From Erythrocercus mccallii (lineage: Eukaryota > Chordata > Aves > Passeriformes > Dicruridae), in NCBI GenBank assembly GCA_013397435.1, contig VZRG01000749.1:62001-126000 (forward strand): 64,000 nucleotides of DNA, written 5' to 3'. Positions 50,986 through 64,000 of the stretch are shown here, piece by piece (position 1 is the first letter of the stretch; every line of letters begins with the position of its first letter). Both the position numbers and the translations under genes were made by a program. The notes below the pieces were generated by a model, which was given only the letters and a program-made list of their open reading frames with translations, was not told the origin of the DNA and did not search any database.

Positions 50986-51041
50986 CATCCATCCATCCAT
51001 CCATCCATCCATCCATCCATCCATCCATCCATCCATCCATC
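50986..51041. repeat. (CATC)14 microsatellite
   Basis: Fourteen perfect CATC units, the longest microsatellite in the window and likely length-variable. The run of Ile-His-Pro-Ser in local frames is an artefact of the repeat. Confidence 0.97.
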
Positions 51042-54000
51042 TTTCCATCTGTCAGTCTCTACTGCCCAGCAGAAATCAAGAAATTTCAGTTCTGATGGAG
51101 AGATCTCAAAGATGATGTATTCATATTTATATCATGACATTTGATCTCTGTCCACTCTCTGGAAAGAGGAGAGACACCAATTAATGTTATTTGGAATCAG
51201 CTCAGCACCTGCTGTCCTTTTTTCTGCTGATAGGCAGGAGTGTGGCAGGGTATAACAATGCTGCTAGGCTTGTGGTGGTGTTGTGCTGGCTGGAGACCTT
51301 CGGGATGCAGAGCATTTCTCTGTGGAAAGCCAGTGAAAAGATGGATGCATTTTACTCACAAAACACTCAAAAATAATCCACTGGAAAAATAAACCAGATT
51401 TAGATACATAATAACAATAAAGTTCTGTATTTGCAGAAGCTGTTCACAGGCAAAGTGCCAGGCTATGTATTTCTTGAAGACCACAAACTAATCTGTGCTC
51501 CATTAATTGCCAACCTGCTGTTTTTCCTTCAATGGTATCACAAAGGGATCACAGCAGAGAGGTGGGCAGCCCCTCTTTGCTTTCCTCAGGTGGCCAAAAA
51601 TGTCCAGAAGCAATAGGCTGGGGACAGGATGGCTTTCACATGGGACAGGCAGACCCAATTCCAGCTAGGTGGATTACCATTCTGAGCTGAAGATAGTGAA
51701 TATCTGTGCTAACCTTGGTGGTGTTGCAAGGACAGCTCTGAAACCTGCCTTTTTCCTAGCGATGCCTGCAGGGAAAGGGCATCCTGGTTCTCCTCTTGGG
51801 CTGGATTTTAGACATCTCCAGCATGAGTGAACAGCACCAGGTGGATGTCACCCTGGTGGGACAGAACTCTGGTCCCTCTTTCCCCATCTCTGAAGGGTGG
51901 CAAATCTGGTAGTGCTGGTGTGTGCTCTGGTTATGACTCACAATGTGACTAACCCATGCAGGGAAACAAATCCGTGTTACCTGCTTGTACAGAGGAATGG
52001 GAAGATTCCTCAAATACACTTTGAAATATTGCTCAGAGTGGGATGTCAAGATCTGCCAAGTGGAGCCATCTGACAGAAGGTGGTGAAATGCAGAGTGGAG
52101 CTGATCAAGTTTTGTGAGGATTAAAAACATTCATTGCCTAGGCCACTGCAATGCCCTCCTGGGAATATGCACACAAAGGTAGAAGTGTTGCATAATGGTT
52201 TATGAAACTCCTATTCAGAAATACTCCAGATGGCACAGGGATTCCCCCAGTTGCATGGTTATGAACTGCTATCAGTTGGCAAAAACTGATATTGAGAGAA
52301 AACTGCCTGGGTGGAAGTGAGCCCTTTTACATTCCCTCTAAATACTACAGTTGCTCTTTCCCACTACTACTTCTTTGGTACCCAAGGCATCTTCCAACAG
52401 TGGCTGCATGGATGAGCTTTTCATGGCACTAGTGTCACTGGCATAAGGCTCTGCTGTCCTAAGATTCACAGCACCTGCATAAGTCTGTCCTCGTTTATTT
52501 TTATCCAGGCAATTGGGAACCATTCTCATGAAATCCATGCAAGGTATGCTGTACTAGCCACGTTTACCACAGGAGTTTCATAGCTGGCCCAAGGCAAACC
52601 AGCTTGGTGCCGCTGCTCGATGGCTTGAGCCTGTCCCCTCTTTTGACCACTGGTGTCAGGAGTGTCTGTGCACCTCCTGACCAGGACAGGTGCTGGACTG
52701 CCTCAAAACTAGGCTCTTAAACCATTTGGCTTGCCAGCTGATCTGACTTGCTGTAACACCTTGCTCAGGGTCTTTACCACCAGGCTTTGATGTCTCACTT
52801 TTGCTCTGTCACAGCTGCAGCATTAGCAAGTATCCAGCTTATTTGTTTTAGGTGACAATGGGCTGCAGGTCATGCAGGGTCTGCCATTACAGCTGTGCTC
52901 TATGGGCACAACACCACAGCTGTCTCTTCTTTACATCTGTAGCTGTTGTCTTTCTTGGCTCTTTTTTCCCCGCGCATCAGCTGCTTTAAGTACTCAGCAT
53001 CCCTGGCTGTGGTGTCTAGGGACATGGCTTTCTCAGATCAGAAGGTGGTTGTTCCTCATTTGGATAAATAGAAACCTATGTAAGATTTCAATAAATATAA
53101 AGATTAAAGCCAGACATAAATGAAACAACTCAAACCCTCTCAGGCAGAGGTCCTTCAAGTAAGACAACAACAGTTTTAAGTATAATAAAAAGTGATATTT
53201 CTGAACACTTGCTGCGTTTGACCCAGTGTTTGTCCAAGGCAGAGTTGGATATGTTTGAAATCTTGCACAAGGTGTTACTATAATTCTCTCCGATATTCTC
53301 ATGAGTAGTTGTATGTGTTTGAAGTGCTGGTTGTGATCAGTGCAGTCTGACTCCTGTCTGGCTGATTTCCTCCTCTGTGTATACTTTGCTTTCCATGAAT
53401 CCTCATGAGTTTCCAAAGTTTTCCTTCAATGAGAATGTGTGTGACCATAACAGAATTATTTGCCTATTTGAAAAAAGCAAACACAGTTGGAACATATTCA
53501 TTTTTTTAAATCATCGTGAGTATTTCTGAGAATATTTTTTGGTCACATTCCCTCTACTCTGCCTTTTCTGGCTGATACTTGCAGAGAAATGTGGAAAAAA
53601 TACTTTTTTTTTTCTTTTGATAAGGCCACTGCATGTCTCAGCTTTTAATTGTGATAAAAAAATCACCTTTGACAAATCTGCCCATTTAAAAGTCAGCTTC
53701 CATTTATTGAAACAAAATAAAGTTATTGAACTTCAGTTCTCCCAGAGAATCACTCTTCTCATATCCTGAGCACACATTACTTCTGGATCTCTGTGGAATA
53801 CAATAGGAGAGAGATTATTGAATTGAAGTTTCAAGCACAGAAGCAGAGCTCTGGCCAATTACATTTTTTCAGGGCTGAAATTGGACTAGTAAAAAAAAAA
53901 GAATATCAAACCACAAACCAATGCAGAATCAAATCACTTCTGGGACAAAATGATTCTCTGACTGGAAAGTTTAGGGAAGTGATGCTGTATTTTTATCCTT

Positions 54001-57000
54001 AATATCTGCCTGCCCTTCATACCTTGCTTCCTGACTTTGTATTCTGTCTTAATCTTTGTTGTGTGGCTGCTTAAAATTCAGTGATTGTACAAGTATTGAA
54101 TGTCATAGTGCTTTTGCCTTTTAATTACTGGTCTTGTTGAGAGTGTGCTGGACAGTCACGTGGAAGCTCAAACCACGTGCCCCTTCAGGACCTCATGAGG
54201 AAGGTTCCCAAGAGGTCACTTGCACAGGAGAGGGCAGAAGAGATGGCAGGACAGGGCAAACAGGCCTGCCAAATGTCCTCTTTGCTGCAGTGAGATGAGG
54301 TTTCATGATCAGCTGTTACAGAGTCAGGGCTGACTTTCCAGTATCTTCCTGCTCCTGTTTGAAGGGCACTTATATTCCATAGTTTGTATAAGGTGGTGAG
54401 CTACTATTTTCTTCAAGTATTTAATTTTGTGGCAAGTTTTACTACATTTACTTCCTTTCACATCATACCTTGCCCTGGGCAGCCTGCGCACCTTTACACA
54501 AGATTCAGATGCACCATCTAGGGAGCAGTCTGTAGGTGGTTGTGGAACCCACACATACAGGTATTGTTCTAATTCGAGGTTCTAATGCCTGCATTAATCA
54601 TCAGGTTGACTTCCTTGTGTTGCATTTTTAAAGAAAGTCTAAATTGCTCTATTTGTTGTAATTAATTACAGTCTCATTTATATCAACTTTTCTTACACAA
54701 ATTATTTCCTCTGATGCAATGTAAATGACTCAGTTTTTACAGGCCTTCGGTTATGGTGCCATTTGTGCTTCTGTTATTTCAGGAAATTTTCATTTTGTGA
54801 CTCTCTTCATGTACACACCACAAATGTGAAATATGTGATGCAAGGAGTCATCACTGGGTTAAATCTAACAAGATACAGGTAACCTCATTACGCTGACATA
54901 AAATGTTCAGAAAAAAAAATTGATTTGCAAAAACTACAGTAGCTTCAGAGAAAGTATTTTTACTCTTTGTGTCAGTCAACTGAGTATTCAGATAGAGCAA
55001 ATTCTCTATAAGTAGTACTTGCTTATCCAAATGGGATACAAACCCAATACGCCTGGATAGTTTATATATTATTTGAAAAGTTATTTCAAGGTCCTATTAA
55101 CCAAATGATTTTGGATAAAACCAACACTGAACACCCAAAGTTCGTACTATGGACATTTCAAGGACACTTCAGACTAGCTCCAGCCTGTTCTTATGGATTG
55201 GACATCCACTAGCAGTTGAAGCCCACTTTTGGATTTAGCTTTATCCAGAAAGAGATATGTTTGCACGGTCCACTCTCATACAGCAATGGAAATCAATGTT
55301 AAGCAGGGGTCATCATCAGTAGATTTTGCTTCACAAGCAGGCTTTTGATTTGAACAAAAATGCTCCTGTAAATGCACCTAGACATTGTTTATAATGACAA
55401 CTGGAACAAAAAATGTATGTCAAAACCATATCTTTGTGGAATATAGGAATTCAGATCAAATTAAATGATTAGGCTGAAGTGTCTGCATTCTACACTTCCC
55501 CCTTCCCCCAAATACCCCCAAACCCCATCTATTTTTTGTCAAAAGTTTTTAACTAATAGTCACAGATTTCAACTCATACCTTTTCTGTCAGGGCCAGCCC
55601 AGGCATCAAGTGTCTCCATGGAGGTGGCGGTAGGCTGAGGTTGGGCAGGACATCTGGTGGAATAGGTTAGCATCCAGTGTGGTCACAGCAAAGCTGTGGT
55701 GTAGCTCAGCCAGGGACTGAGGACAGGACTTCAGCTCAAGGACAGCTTCAGAGAATAGGGGTCCCCCTGGCCCAGGCTTTAAGTGAGGCCACCAACCACC
55801 CAAATGCAGGCTAAAAAACCCCCAGTAGCAGGGGAAACTGTGTTCAGGACCCCGACATATGTAGAATAATTGCAAATGTCCATCTTAAAAAGCAAATACT
55901 TTGCTTACACTGATAAGTGAGACAGAGAGTTTCAAAATTATTACGTTTTTGATCTCCCACTTGCCTTCTTTCTGCATCATTGCCTTAATCTGGAAGGATT
56001 TTAACTGCAGTGGAGGAGATGTCGCATATTGCCCCGGAAACGCCTGCACATTGTATCAAGGAATACTATGTGAGGGAGCTGGTTTCAAAATGCTTTCCAT
56101 AGGAAAATTTCCACTCTGAGAGTCCATGCTTTAGTAAATACTGGAGAATTCAGCACTGATAGCTGGAGGTTTTTTGTGGATGATGGACATCAGGCAGCAA
56201 TAAGGTGGGATCATGAAAAAGTAATTTTTCTTTTCTGTGGTTTTGCACTGAAACAATAAAATGAATGAGTTGGTAGTCTCCAAAGAAGGTGGCTGGGGTG
56301 CAGTTTGGACTTACTGTTTTCTGTGGACTGAGTTAATATTTTGGACAGAAAATTACTTGCCTGGGACATGCAGGGAGCCTTAAAAGTGAGAGAGCAATGG
56401 GAAAAGGTTCTCAGACTCTTGGTTGAGATGCTTCCCCTGATCATTACAAAATAAAACTATCTTCTGTAAAGTCTAGTCACCTGAGAAGGTAGATAATTGA
56501 GATTGTTTACCGAAACAGTAACATTTTGTTTGGAAGAAATAATGAAATAAAAAATGCACATTGTCTGTTTCGTCTTTTCACCCTTTATATTAAACTTGGG
56601 TGACAGTTTTCAGTTAGGATTTTGAAAATTTTATTTAACAGGGACATTAAAAGAGAAAGCAACAACAGAACCACAATATCATGACTCTAGAACTAAACCT
56701 TTCAAACCAGTTGCTATAAGATTTGCAATGAAGTCATGAGGAACAGCACAGATGGACAAGGAATAGGATATGGTGCTTATCTAAATTAGCTCAACTCACC
56801 TGTACTAGAGTGCAAGCCTTTACCATCAACTATTGGCAGGAATTTATAACCAGAATAAATGTGACTTGCTTATATCTTTCAGCACCTTAATTAGTTATGA
56901 TGCCCTCTTCCTAAAGACATTATAGAATCAGAACAGGTACCTGAGCTAGGAATCATGTTCCCTCATATTCTGAATTCCTGGGGCAGGATGCTGAGCACAT

Positions 57001-59040
57001 TCAAGCTCGCCTTTGTTTATACTGTTAGCTTTTACAGTGCTGGTTGGGCACATGTAAAGATATATTTTTTTTTTTCAAATATTGAGGGAGGATTGATGAA
57101 GAATCTTCATTCCAGAGCCTTGGAAAAAGTGCTAAATTGTGAATAGTACTTTTGGCACCTTTGGAAAATGGGACAACATCTCTCTCAGCTAAGGAGCAAG
57201 AGGCAGCAGGGCTGTGCTGGGTGTGTTTTAAAAGGCCAACAACCCAGGGAACAGGCAGGTAACTGCAAATAGCGTGGCTGAAAAGAGGGGCAGATTTGGG
57301 GTATGGCACTGCCTGGCTGGGAGGAGATCTAGTGTGGAGGAGCACCATGGCAGTGCTCCATGCAGAGGGTTCTCAGGTGCTATGGCCTTAAGCAGTCAGA
57401 AATGGGTGCAAGACCTACTTGGCACATAAGCTAGGTGCATCCATACCACTTTAAAAGGGTTTGTATGTGTTTTAATACCATAAACACTACTTTTCAGCTA
57501 GGTCAGTTTACAATCAGAAAAATAAAGTGCATATCAAAGCTGGCAGCAGGCGCTCCTCAGAAAAGGCTGTTCCTGGCTCTGCTAGACAGAGCTGTGCACT
57601 GTCCAAGGCAGTCAGTGTGTTTAGCAGTTCAAGAGGATTAAAACAAGCTCATTGGATTTGTCACTTGCAGAGTTTTATCCAGCAATCACATTTAATTTCC
57701 CAGCTCTTACTGCCTGCAACCTAATTTCTACATCTGTATCAGGTGTGTGGAAAGCAGGGCGGGGTGGGAGGAAGCATCAGACTTAGAAAGAGCCACTGTC
57801 AAATTAAACATGATTTAAACCCTTGAGGCTGAAACTCCAACGGAGCGATGCAGTGAATAACACCAGGTGCATGCTGGCATGAGGACCAGAGCTCACTGGT
57901 TACTGCTGTCCCTGTCCCTGCCTTGCTCCTAGCAGGTCATGGCTCCTTTTTGGAGATGTGACCTGCTGTTTTGTTCTATCTGCTTAACCAGTGAGGGTAG
58001 ATCTGTTGTCTCACCGATTTCTTCCTGCCCACCTCCATTTTCTCTGCTATGAGAGTTTTGGTTCCTCAACCTTGTCCAGGGTTTAAAGTCCCCCTGCTCA
58101 TGCCCCTGCATCTCCCAGCATAGTTTGTGTGTAGGCTCTAATTCTGTGTGTGCCGTCACCCCTTAGATGGTGATTAAGCCTTTCAAGTTTATGGAAGCGC
58201 TTCTCTTCTCTACCTCTTACCCAAGTTATCCAGATTTAATTGCTTTAATCATTCCTCAATTCCTTCCAGACTACTAAGTCATTACTATTTGATTTTTGCT
58301 TTTAATTGTTTCCAGTTTCTCAATGTTCTAGCTTTGTTTAGAACTGCAGGCATGTCTAGACACCTCAGAGCTTATGAAGACTCCTCTGGTCTTTCAAGTG
58401 GACTTCTTGATGAGCCTAGGCACAGAGTCAGTCAAAAAGCTGCCCCCCAGCCTCTCTGGCTTGTGCAGAGCAAGGATAAATGTGCTGCCAGCTTAACATC
58501 TGGGAAGGAGGTAAAAGCTAAAGAGGAGTTTGGGCTGGAGCTACAGTGGATGTGCAGGGCAGTGTGCCCCAGGGGATCTGCTGGGTGTCCCCAGCTCCCA
58601 GTAATGTTGGGAACAAATCTAAGAATGATGTTTTTCCATGTCCAAATGCTAGGAAGTGTCTGGAATGAATGTTTTGAATCACCTTATGACATGTTGCATC
58701 ATATCTCCAGGTTTTTTAGAAGCTTTTCATCTGTATTATTTGTTTGGAGTTTATATTTATTTCTAGTTTTAAACTTTTGGGGTTAAAGCAAATGTCTTGA
58801 AAGTAGAATCTGATGGCTCAGAGATGAGTGTTAAGTTTCAGAGCCTCTCCTTGGTTGAACCCAACCTCATAGGCTTCCTGGAGCAAGAGGCTGGTGAGTT
58901 TTGACTCTGGAGCTTATACTTTTTATTGTCACTACTGCCCAAATCGTAAATTCAAGTGCAATCCCAGACTGCAAAGAAAGGATAGGATTGCTTAACATGT
59001 AGTGAGAGGCATGTCTGTGAGGAGACACGTGCAGAGAGCA
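51042..59040. other. Unique noncoding sequence
   Basis: No gene, RNA or interspersed repeat recognised. It contains the longest open frame of the window (58289-58786 plus, 165 codons), which lacks any domain I know; its only notable feature is a hydrophobic C-terminal end caused by T-rich DNA. Other frames reach 127 codons. T11 at 57065-57075. Confidence 0.5.
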
Positions 59041-59260
59041 CTTCTATTTTTTTTATATTTCTTTCCATGCATCTTTCAATTTATTAAATATTAATAATTT
59101 GTTGCATCTGGAAATTGACATTAGGTAGAAGAAATAGAATAAATTTTTAATAAATATGAGCAATAAATAAAACATTTAATAAATTATGCATTGAAAAAGA
59201 TTACTGAAAGATTAAATAATGATCTTGTATACATACTCAAGTTATTATTTATTAATAACT
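59041..59260. other. AT-rich block
   Basis: By hand count 59041-59220 is about 82% A+T, rich in TTAATAA, AATAAA and ATTAAT words. It ends in a 7-bp inverted repeat with a 5-base loop (59241-59259, GTTATTA/TAATAAC). It may be a degenerate simple repeat, a matrix-attachment-type sequence or a conserved noncoding element; the sequence alone does not say which. Confidence 0.5.
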
Positions 59261-62200
59261 TTTTGCAGTACAGCGTTCACGACACTCAAGTAAAGCACAG
59301 TTTCACCTGAAAAGTAAACCAGAAAAGAGGGAAACTGCAAGTTTCCATTTTGTACCTCAGTGGCATTCAGATTAAATGTCTTTTGTGGATGAGAAAAAGA
59401 AAACATTTCCTTTCTCTCGTCCCAGCCCTGGAAACTCTGTGTACCCTAAACCCCACCTGCTACCAGGCTGAGGCTTTCTGCAGGACAACTCTTGTGAGTC
59501 TGTTACTCCCTCCTAAAATATGTAACATAAAAAATAAAACTCCTTAAACAGAAAAATCCAATGGCAGTCAATTTAGTACCTGGGACTTTGGATTTTAACC
59601 CTCTAAATACATTGCATCCTGCATGCAAATTTTCATGCCAAGGGAGTCAGGTGGTTGTGTCAGACTTGGCTCCCGAGGTGTTAAACTCTGTTATGAAGCA
59701 ATTGATTTACTAGAAAGGATCAATATATTTGCAGATAAATGTGATTATTACTGAAAACGTTTAGGTTTCAGCAATGAAGATTCAAATACAGTTCAGACAC
59801 CTTCCCCTCTACTCCCTCCAAAAAAGTGCTTTAAATCTCTACAGTGCTTAAAAGTGCTGTGCAGAAAAAATACATTTTGATTTCCAGAAATGAAATGAGC
59901 AGTTTAAAAGCAGATTTCTATAATTATTAATGAATATCAGATGCAAAATATTAGTAGAAATGGAGGGTTTTTTTTTTTTAACGTATGTAGGCTGAGTTTT
60001 TCTGCAGACCAAAGGAGTGGGAGTAAAAAATCGTATTGATTTTTTTTTTCTTCAGGAGTAATTGTGTGTCAAGAATTTGTATAGCCTTTTAACAAATTTT
60101 TCAGATACCAATTGGCTTACTCTTTTTGCATCTCAGTGTATTGCTCAGTGGAAAAACAGCCTGGAGCAGCAGATTGGGACCTGCTGTGGGCCTCCCAGAA
60201 AGTGGCCATGTCTGCCTGCAGTCTGGCACCTCGTTTGCTTCTGTGCAGAATTAGCTCAGTGATAAATATAACTACTAATTATATTTTAACCTACATATTT
60301 TGTCTTTCTTTTTCCATCATGTTTCCTTCTAACAACTTTAATTGCCAGTGGAAGACTTAAAGGAGGCATTTTATGCAGTCTATGTTTAATTACCAAGCAT
60401 TCAGTAAGACAACTTTGGCAGCTCAGTAGAAAAAAGTTGAAAAATGCTAAGGGCAAGCAGTGGTCAAACCTGACCAGTGAGTTTCTGAATGACACCAAGC
60501 CACAAGTTGCTTTCACATGGGGTGGAAGAAAGCTCTCTGCCACCAGCCATGTCCCTGCTCCAGCCCAGTGAAGGCTCAGCTGGAGCAGCACTACAAACAA
60601 AGGACCTGGGGCTGATCCTACTTTGCCTGCTCTCGTGGGCACTTTAATGCAAGTGTGATTTAAAGGCTGTCTGTCTGCATTTCCTGTCAGAGGGGACAGG
60701 ATTATATGTATGAAATCAGATTATGAACCTAGATACAGTAATGTGTAAGAGGAGGATGGGAGGAATTGGACCCTGTACCAGAAGCTTGCCTTGTTGACAG
60801 TTCCAGGATTGCTCACTGACTGAACAGAAATCTCCCTACAGTCTTTTTTTTGTTTTCAGCCTGTTATTATGGGCCTGAAGGAAACCAAACTAGTATCTAA
60901 GCATGTTTTTTAGGAAACAGAGAGATTGTTTTTCAGCTTGTTCAGATTGTACATTACCACTACCAGTGTTGCCAAGTACTCAGCTCTTTCAGTCAAAATT
61001 AAGCAGATGACTGCTGAACTTGCAAACAGAGCTGGCTAAGATGTCGTTTACAGTTTCTTGTTGAAATACAGTGTCAGAGTCCCTTTAGAAAGTGGCTGGA
61101 AGCGATGGCCCTGTGGCACGTAACAGACAATTTCAGGAAAGCCTCTTCTGGAAAGGAATACAAAGAACAAGTAGATGCACCAATGGTAATTTTGCCTTTT
61201 TCTCTCAGTGCCAGTAATGCTTATCACTGATCCATCCCTATAGCACCTGGCACTACACTGTGTGTCTGATTGACAGAACAACAATGCCTTACTGAATCCT
61301 ACCAGTAATTTTCTTCAAGCCATAAGATTTGTTTTCTGCTCTGTGAGCAAGCACACTGGAACACAAAGCCTGAAGTACCACCTTCCTGATCCTCAGGCAG
61401 CCTTTATCCAAACCTAAACGTGAATTTTATCAATACGGCTGTTTTTGTTATAGATTAGCCCCATCTCGTTTGAGCAGCTGAAAGGACTAAGCAGGCTCTG
61501 TGTGTACCTCTATTTCATGTGCTTTATAGCACACCTTAGGAGGTGTAAAGTCTAAGAGAGCTCAGCAGTTTGGACCACTCCTAATGTTTATGTAGTAACG
61601 GTATAACACACTGACTGGATCCTGCATGCTCTGGAGAACCAAGAATCTGCATCTTGAGGGAAAACTGATGGCAGTGCCTGCTCCTTCCCCTTCCTTCTAC
61701 TAACAGCTGAGGAACAGATCTGAGAGAGCAGCAGCACATGCGCTGTGAAACCTGAAAGGATTTTACACCGACATTTGGAGTTTCCCACTGGGAACCATGA
61801 TGATATTAGGTTGTAAACATATGTTGCAGATGACATTTAGAGTAGAGATGGGTGCTGGGGAAAGGAGGGGTTTAAAACTCCTCTTGCAATTGTTGGGGTT
61901 TTTTCCCACTTATATATGAAAGAAATACAGATGCAAAGTGAGAGGCAGGGGAAATGATAAACCTAGTACCACCAAAATGACCATTTAGATTAACAAGTAT
62001 ATTAAAGCACCTCCTTGAATAGAACAAAGAGTAGAATATTTAATTGCTCAAGATGGATCTTTTGATAAGAAATACTGCAGTGAAATGATGACATTTACTA
62101 AGACTGCCCTCTTACACTGACAGCAGAAGTTAAAAGGGTGCTGTGGGAGACCATAAGCGAATGTGTTTATTTGTGTATGTGTAGATTTGGAGAGATAGAC

Positions 62201-64000
62201 GGACAGACAGACAGACTAGTTCTGTAAGAGAGAGTATTTGACAGTTTAAAAGCTGTTTCAAAAATGTGGGGTAAAATCTTACCCTCAATTAAGGCAATGG
62301 GCTTTCTGTCTTGAATGGGAGAAGGACTTCTTGCTGGTATTTAGACCTCCAGTGAGAGAGGCAGTTGCGTTTAGCTTTACCTGCCAGCTTTCAACTATGA
62401 GAGTACTTGCAAAATCCAATTTTTAAATTTTTTTAAAGACACTGGACTATTCTACTCTTGCAAAAAAACCCCTCTGTGGGCTATGCTATTCTTCAAAAAA
62501 AATTTCCCCTGGGATAGATATTCAGAAATCAATGGTAGCAACATCTCCTATTGTTCTAAAGATTTATTTTGAGATTGCCAGCTGTGATAACTTTGCAAGG
62601 CAGTTCAATGCTTGAAAATAATTCTAGTTTAACAGTGAATGTGGCAAATAAAAATTGCAGATCAGTGTTGCTTAGGTTAAAGCCTCGGCAAGCTTACTGT
62701 GTCTAGGAAGCTCAAGAAAGATTGAAACTTAGGAATTTTGCATGAAAAATTTGTATTATTCATGCACTGAATCAGTAAATGAGGTTACAATGCCACAGGT
62801 GTATTGACTCTCACACAAGAATTATAATCAATGGTTATTATAATTTTTCCTGGATTTGTGCAAGGATAAAGCAGCTCAGCAGCTTTTTCAAACTTCAGCA
62901 GTTGTGATGAGATGCTGAAGTTTGCCCTCGTGGAAACTGCCAAATAGTCACAGGAGTGAACTGGAAGACTTTTCTGGGTGACTACTGGTTGTGCCACATG
63001 GATGTTGAAAGCTTCTCAAGGACAAAGAGTTTTTGGAGGGGCTTCCAAACAGGATGGCCCTCGATCCTGGAAAACATTCTGTAGCCTGGCTTGCAGCTTG
63101 CTTGCACCCACGTTGCTCAGGTGGCAACTTTCCAGTCTGAAAAGCTCATGGCCCACCACAGTCTGAGTTGTCTCTCAGGAATTCAGCCTGACTCAGCATG
63201 GTTTCCCCCTTATGGTCAGCAGTCTCATGAGAGTTGAAGAGCCAGAAGGCAGAGGAAAAGAGAAATAAAGGTGGCTGGTGGTGTTAGGCTTTAGGGCTGA
63301 AGGTGGGTGCCAGGGCAGTTGTCACAAATGCATAACTTTTTCCACAAGGAGCTCAAATCTGAAGATACATTCAACTGTGGGATGAAAAGTTGCAGTGAGC
63401 TCTGTAGCCTGTACTGGTCATGTCCTATCTTCATTTCTGGACCTTCTCCAGAGCAGTCTCTGGCCACACAGCCACACTCAAGCACTGATGCCAAAGGCTT
63501 GCCTCCAGGAGAGAAACACATGCTTGTAAGTACACATTGCTGCTCCTGTTTGACGTCACCAAGTCTATTAGATAACACCATTTCTGTGGTAAACCCGTAT
63601 CAGCCAGCTGTGATTTAAGGAGCTTTACTCTCCTTTTGCTATGACTACCATTTAAGGGTGTGAGCAACTCCATTCCCTGGAAATGTGTGGAAATGGCTGG
63701 TCCAAGGCACTCGGTCCACAGTGCAGATGCCAGCAGCTGGACTCCAAATTAATGATTGCTTTTGTGTAACTGTTCTGCTTTGGGCTTTATCTAGATCGTT
63801 GTGGTGATTTCTCCTGTCACCTTTTTTAAGGTGAAACATTAGTTAGATGCTTCTCTGTGGTGACTGTCAGCTTGTGTTTCTCTTCTGCTTCTATTTGCAA
63901 ACACTGATTCGGGCACCATTAAATTATAAAAGAGGCAAGTATTAGAAATGGAAGGATTTTAATGTATTAAGAGAAAGGCACTTTACTGATAATAGTTTTG
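59261..64000. other. Unique noncoding sequence
   Basis: No gene or interspersed repeat recognised. Simple tracts are T12 at 59968-59979 and (GACA)n at 62202-62216. Open frames to 118 codons (60286-60642 minus) have no motifs. Confidence 0.5.
62202..62216. repeat. Short (GACA)n microsatellite
   Basis: Nearly four GACA units, preceded by GATAGACG, probably a decayed GATA/GACA tract. Confidence 0.85.

Noticed and set aside
51000..51095. Ile-His-Pro-Ser repeat peptide in local open frames
   Set aside because: It is a direct translation of the (CATC)14 microsatellite.
58289..58786. Longest open frame (165 codons, plus)
   Set aside because: No domain, signal or conserved motif is recognisable; the hydrophobic end comes from T-rich DNA. 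One frame of this size is expected by chance in 64 kb over six frames.

Overview
This window looks like ordinary vertebrate nuclear DNA, most likely from a bird. The base composition is moderately AT-rich and poor in CpG. No reading frame extends beyond 165 codons. The recognisable interspersed repeats are short, 5'-truncated CR1-type LINE pieces (several ending in the ATTCTRTG-like or ATTCTATTC-like tails typical of avian CR1) and two endogenous-retrovirus LTRs. There are no bacterial-type genes, operons, rRNAs, tRNAs or CRISPR arrays. I associate the CpG-rich LTR at 21.7-22.35 kb with songbirds, but that is a recollection I could not check.

No host protein-coding exon, promoter CpG island or structured RNA gene could be supported. 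The longest open frames (165 codons at 58289-58786 and 162 codons at 40421-40909) are about what chance gives in 64 kb over six frames and resemble no family I know. The region is best read as intergenic DNA or the inside of a very large intron; the sequence alone does not decide which.

Layout: 1.5-1.95 kb, minus-strand CR1 3' end with a still-open ORF2 C-terminal frame. 3.3-15.8 kb, unique sequence with small tandem repeats. 18.2-19.03 kb, the best CR1 copy (plus strand, RT-distal part of ORF2 through the 3' tail). 21.5-22.35 kb, a minus-strand CR1 tail next to a 649-bp CpG-rich solo LTR. 25.9-26.3 kb, an old plus-strand CR1 reverse-transcriptase fragment. 32.5-34.25 kb, the 3' half of an ERVL-like provirus on the minus strand (LTR plus decayed integrase). 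37.26-37.46 kb, a minus-strand CR1 tail. About 42.05-42.17 kb, a very old CR1/L3-like tail. 45.87-46.13 kb, a recent 127-bp tandem duplication. 50.99-51.04 kb, a (CATC)14 microsatellite. 59.04-59.26 kb, an AT-rich block. The rest is unique sequence without visible genes.

No undescribed biological system was found. The observations most worth checking are the tandem duplication at 45.87-46.13 kb (108 bp perfectly repeated, possibly length-polymorphic), the young-looking LTR without an obvious target-site duplication, and the half provirus.
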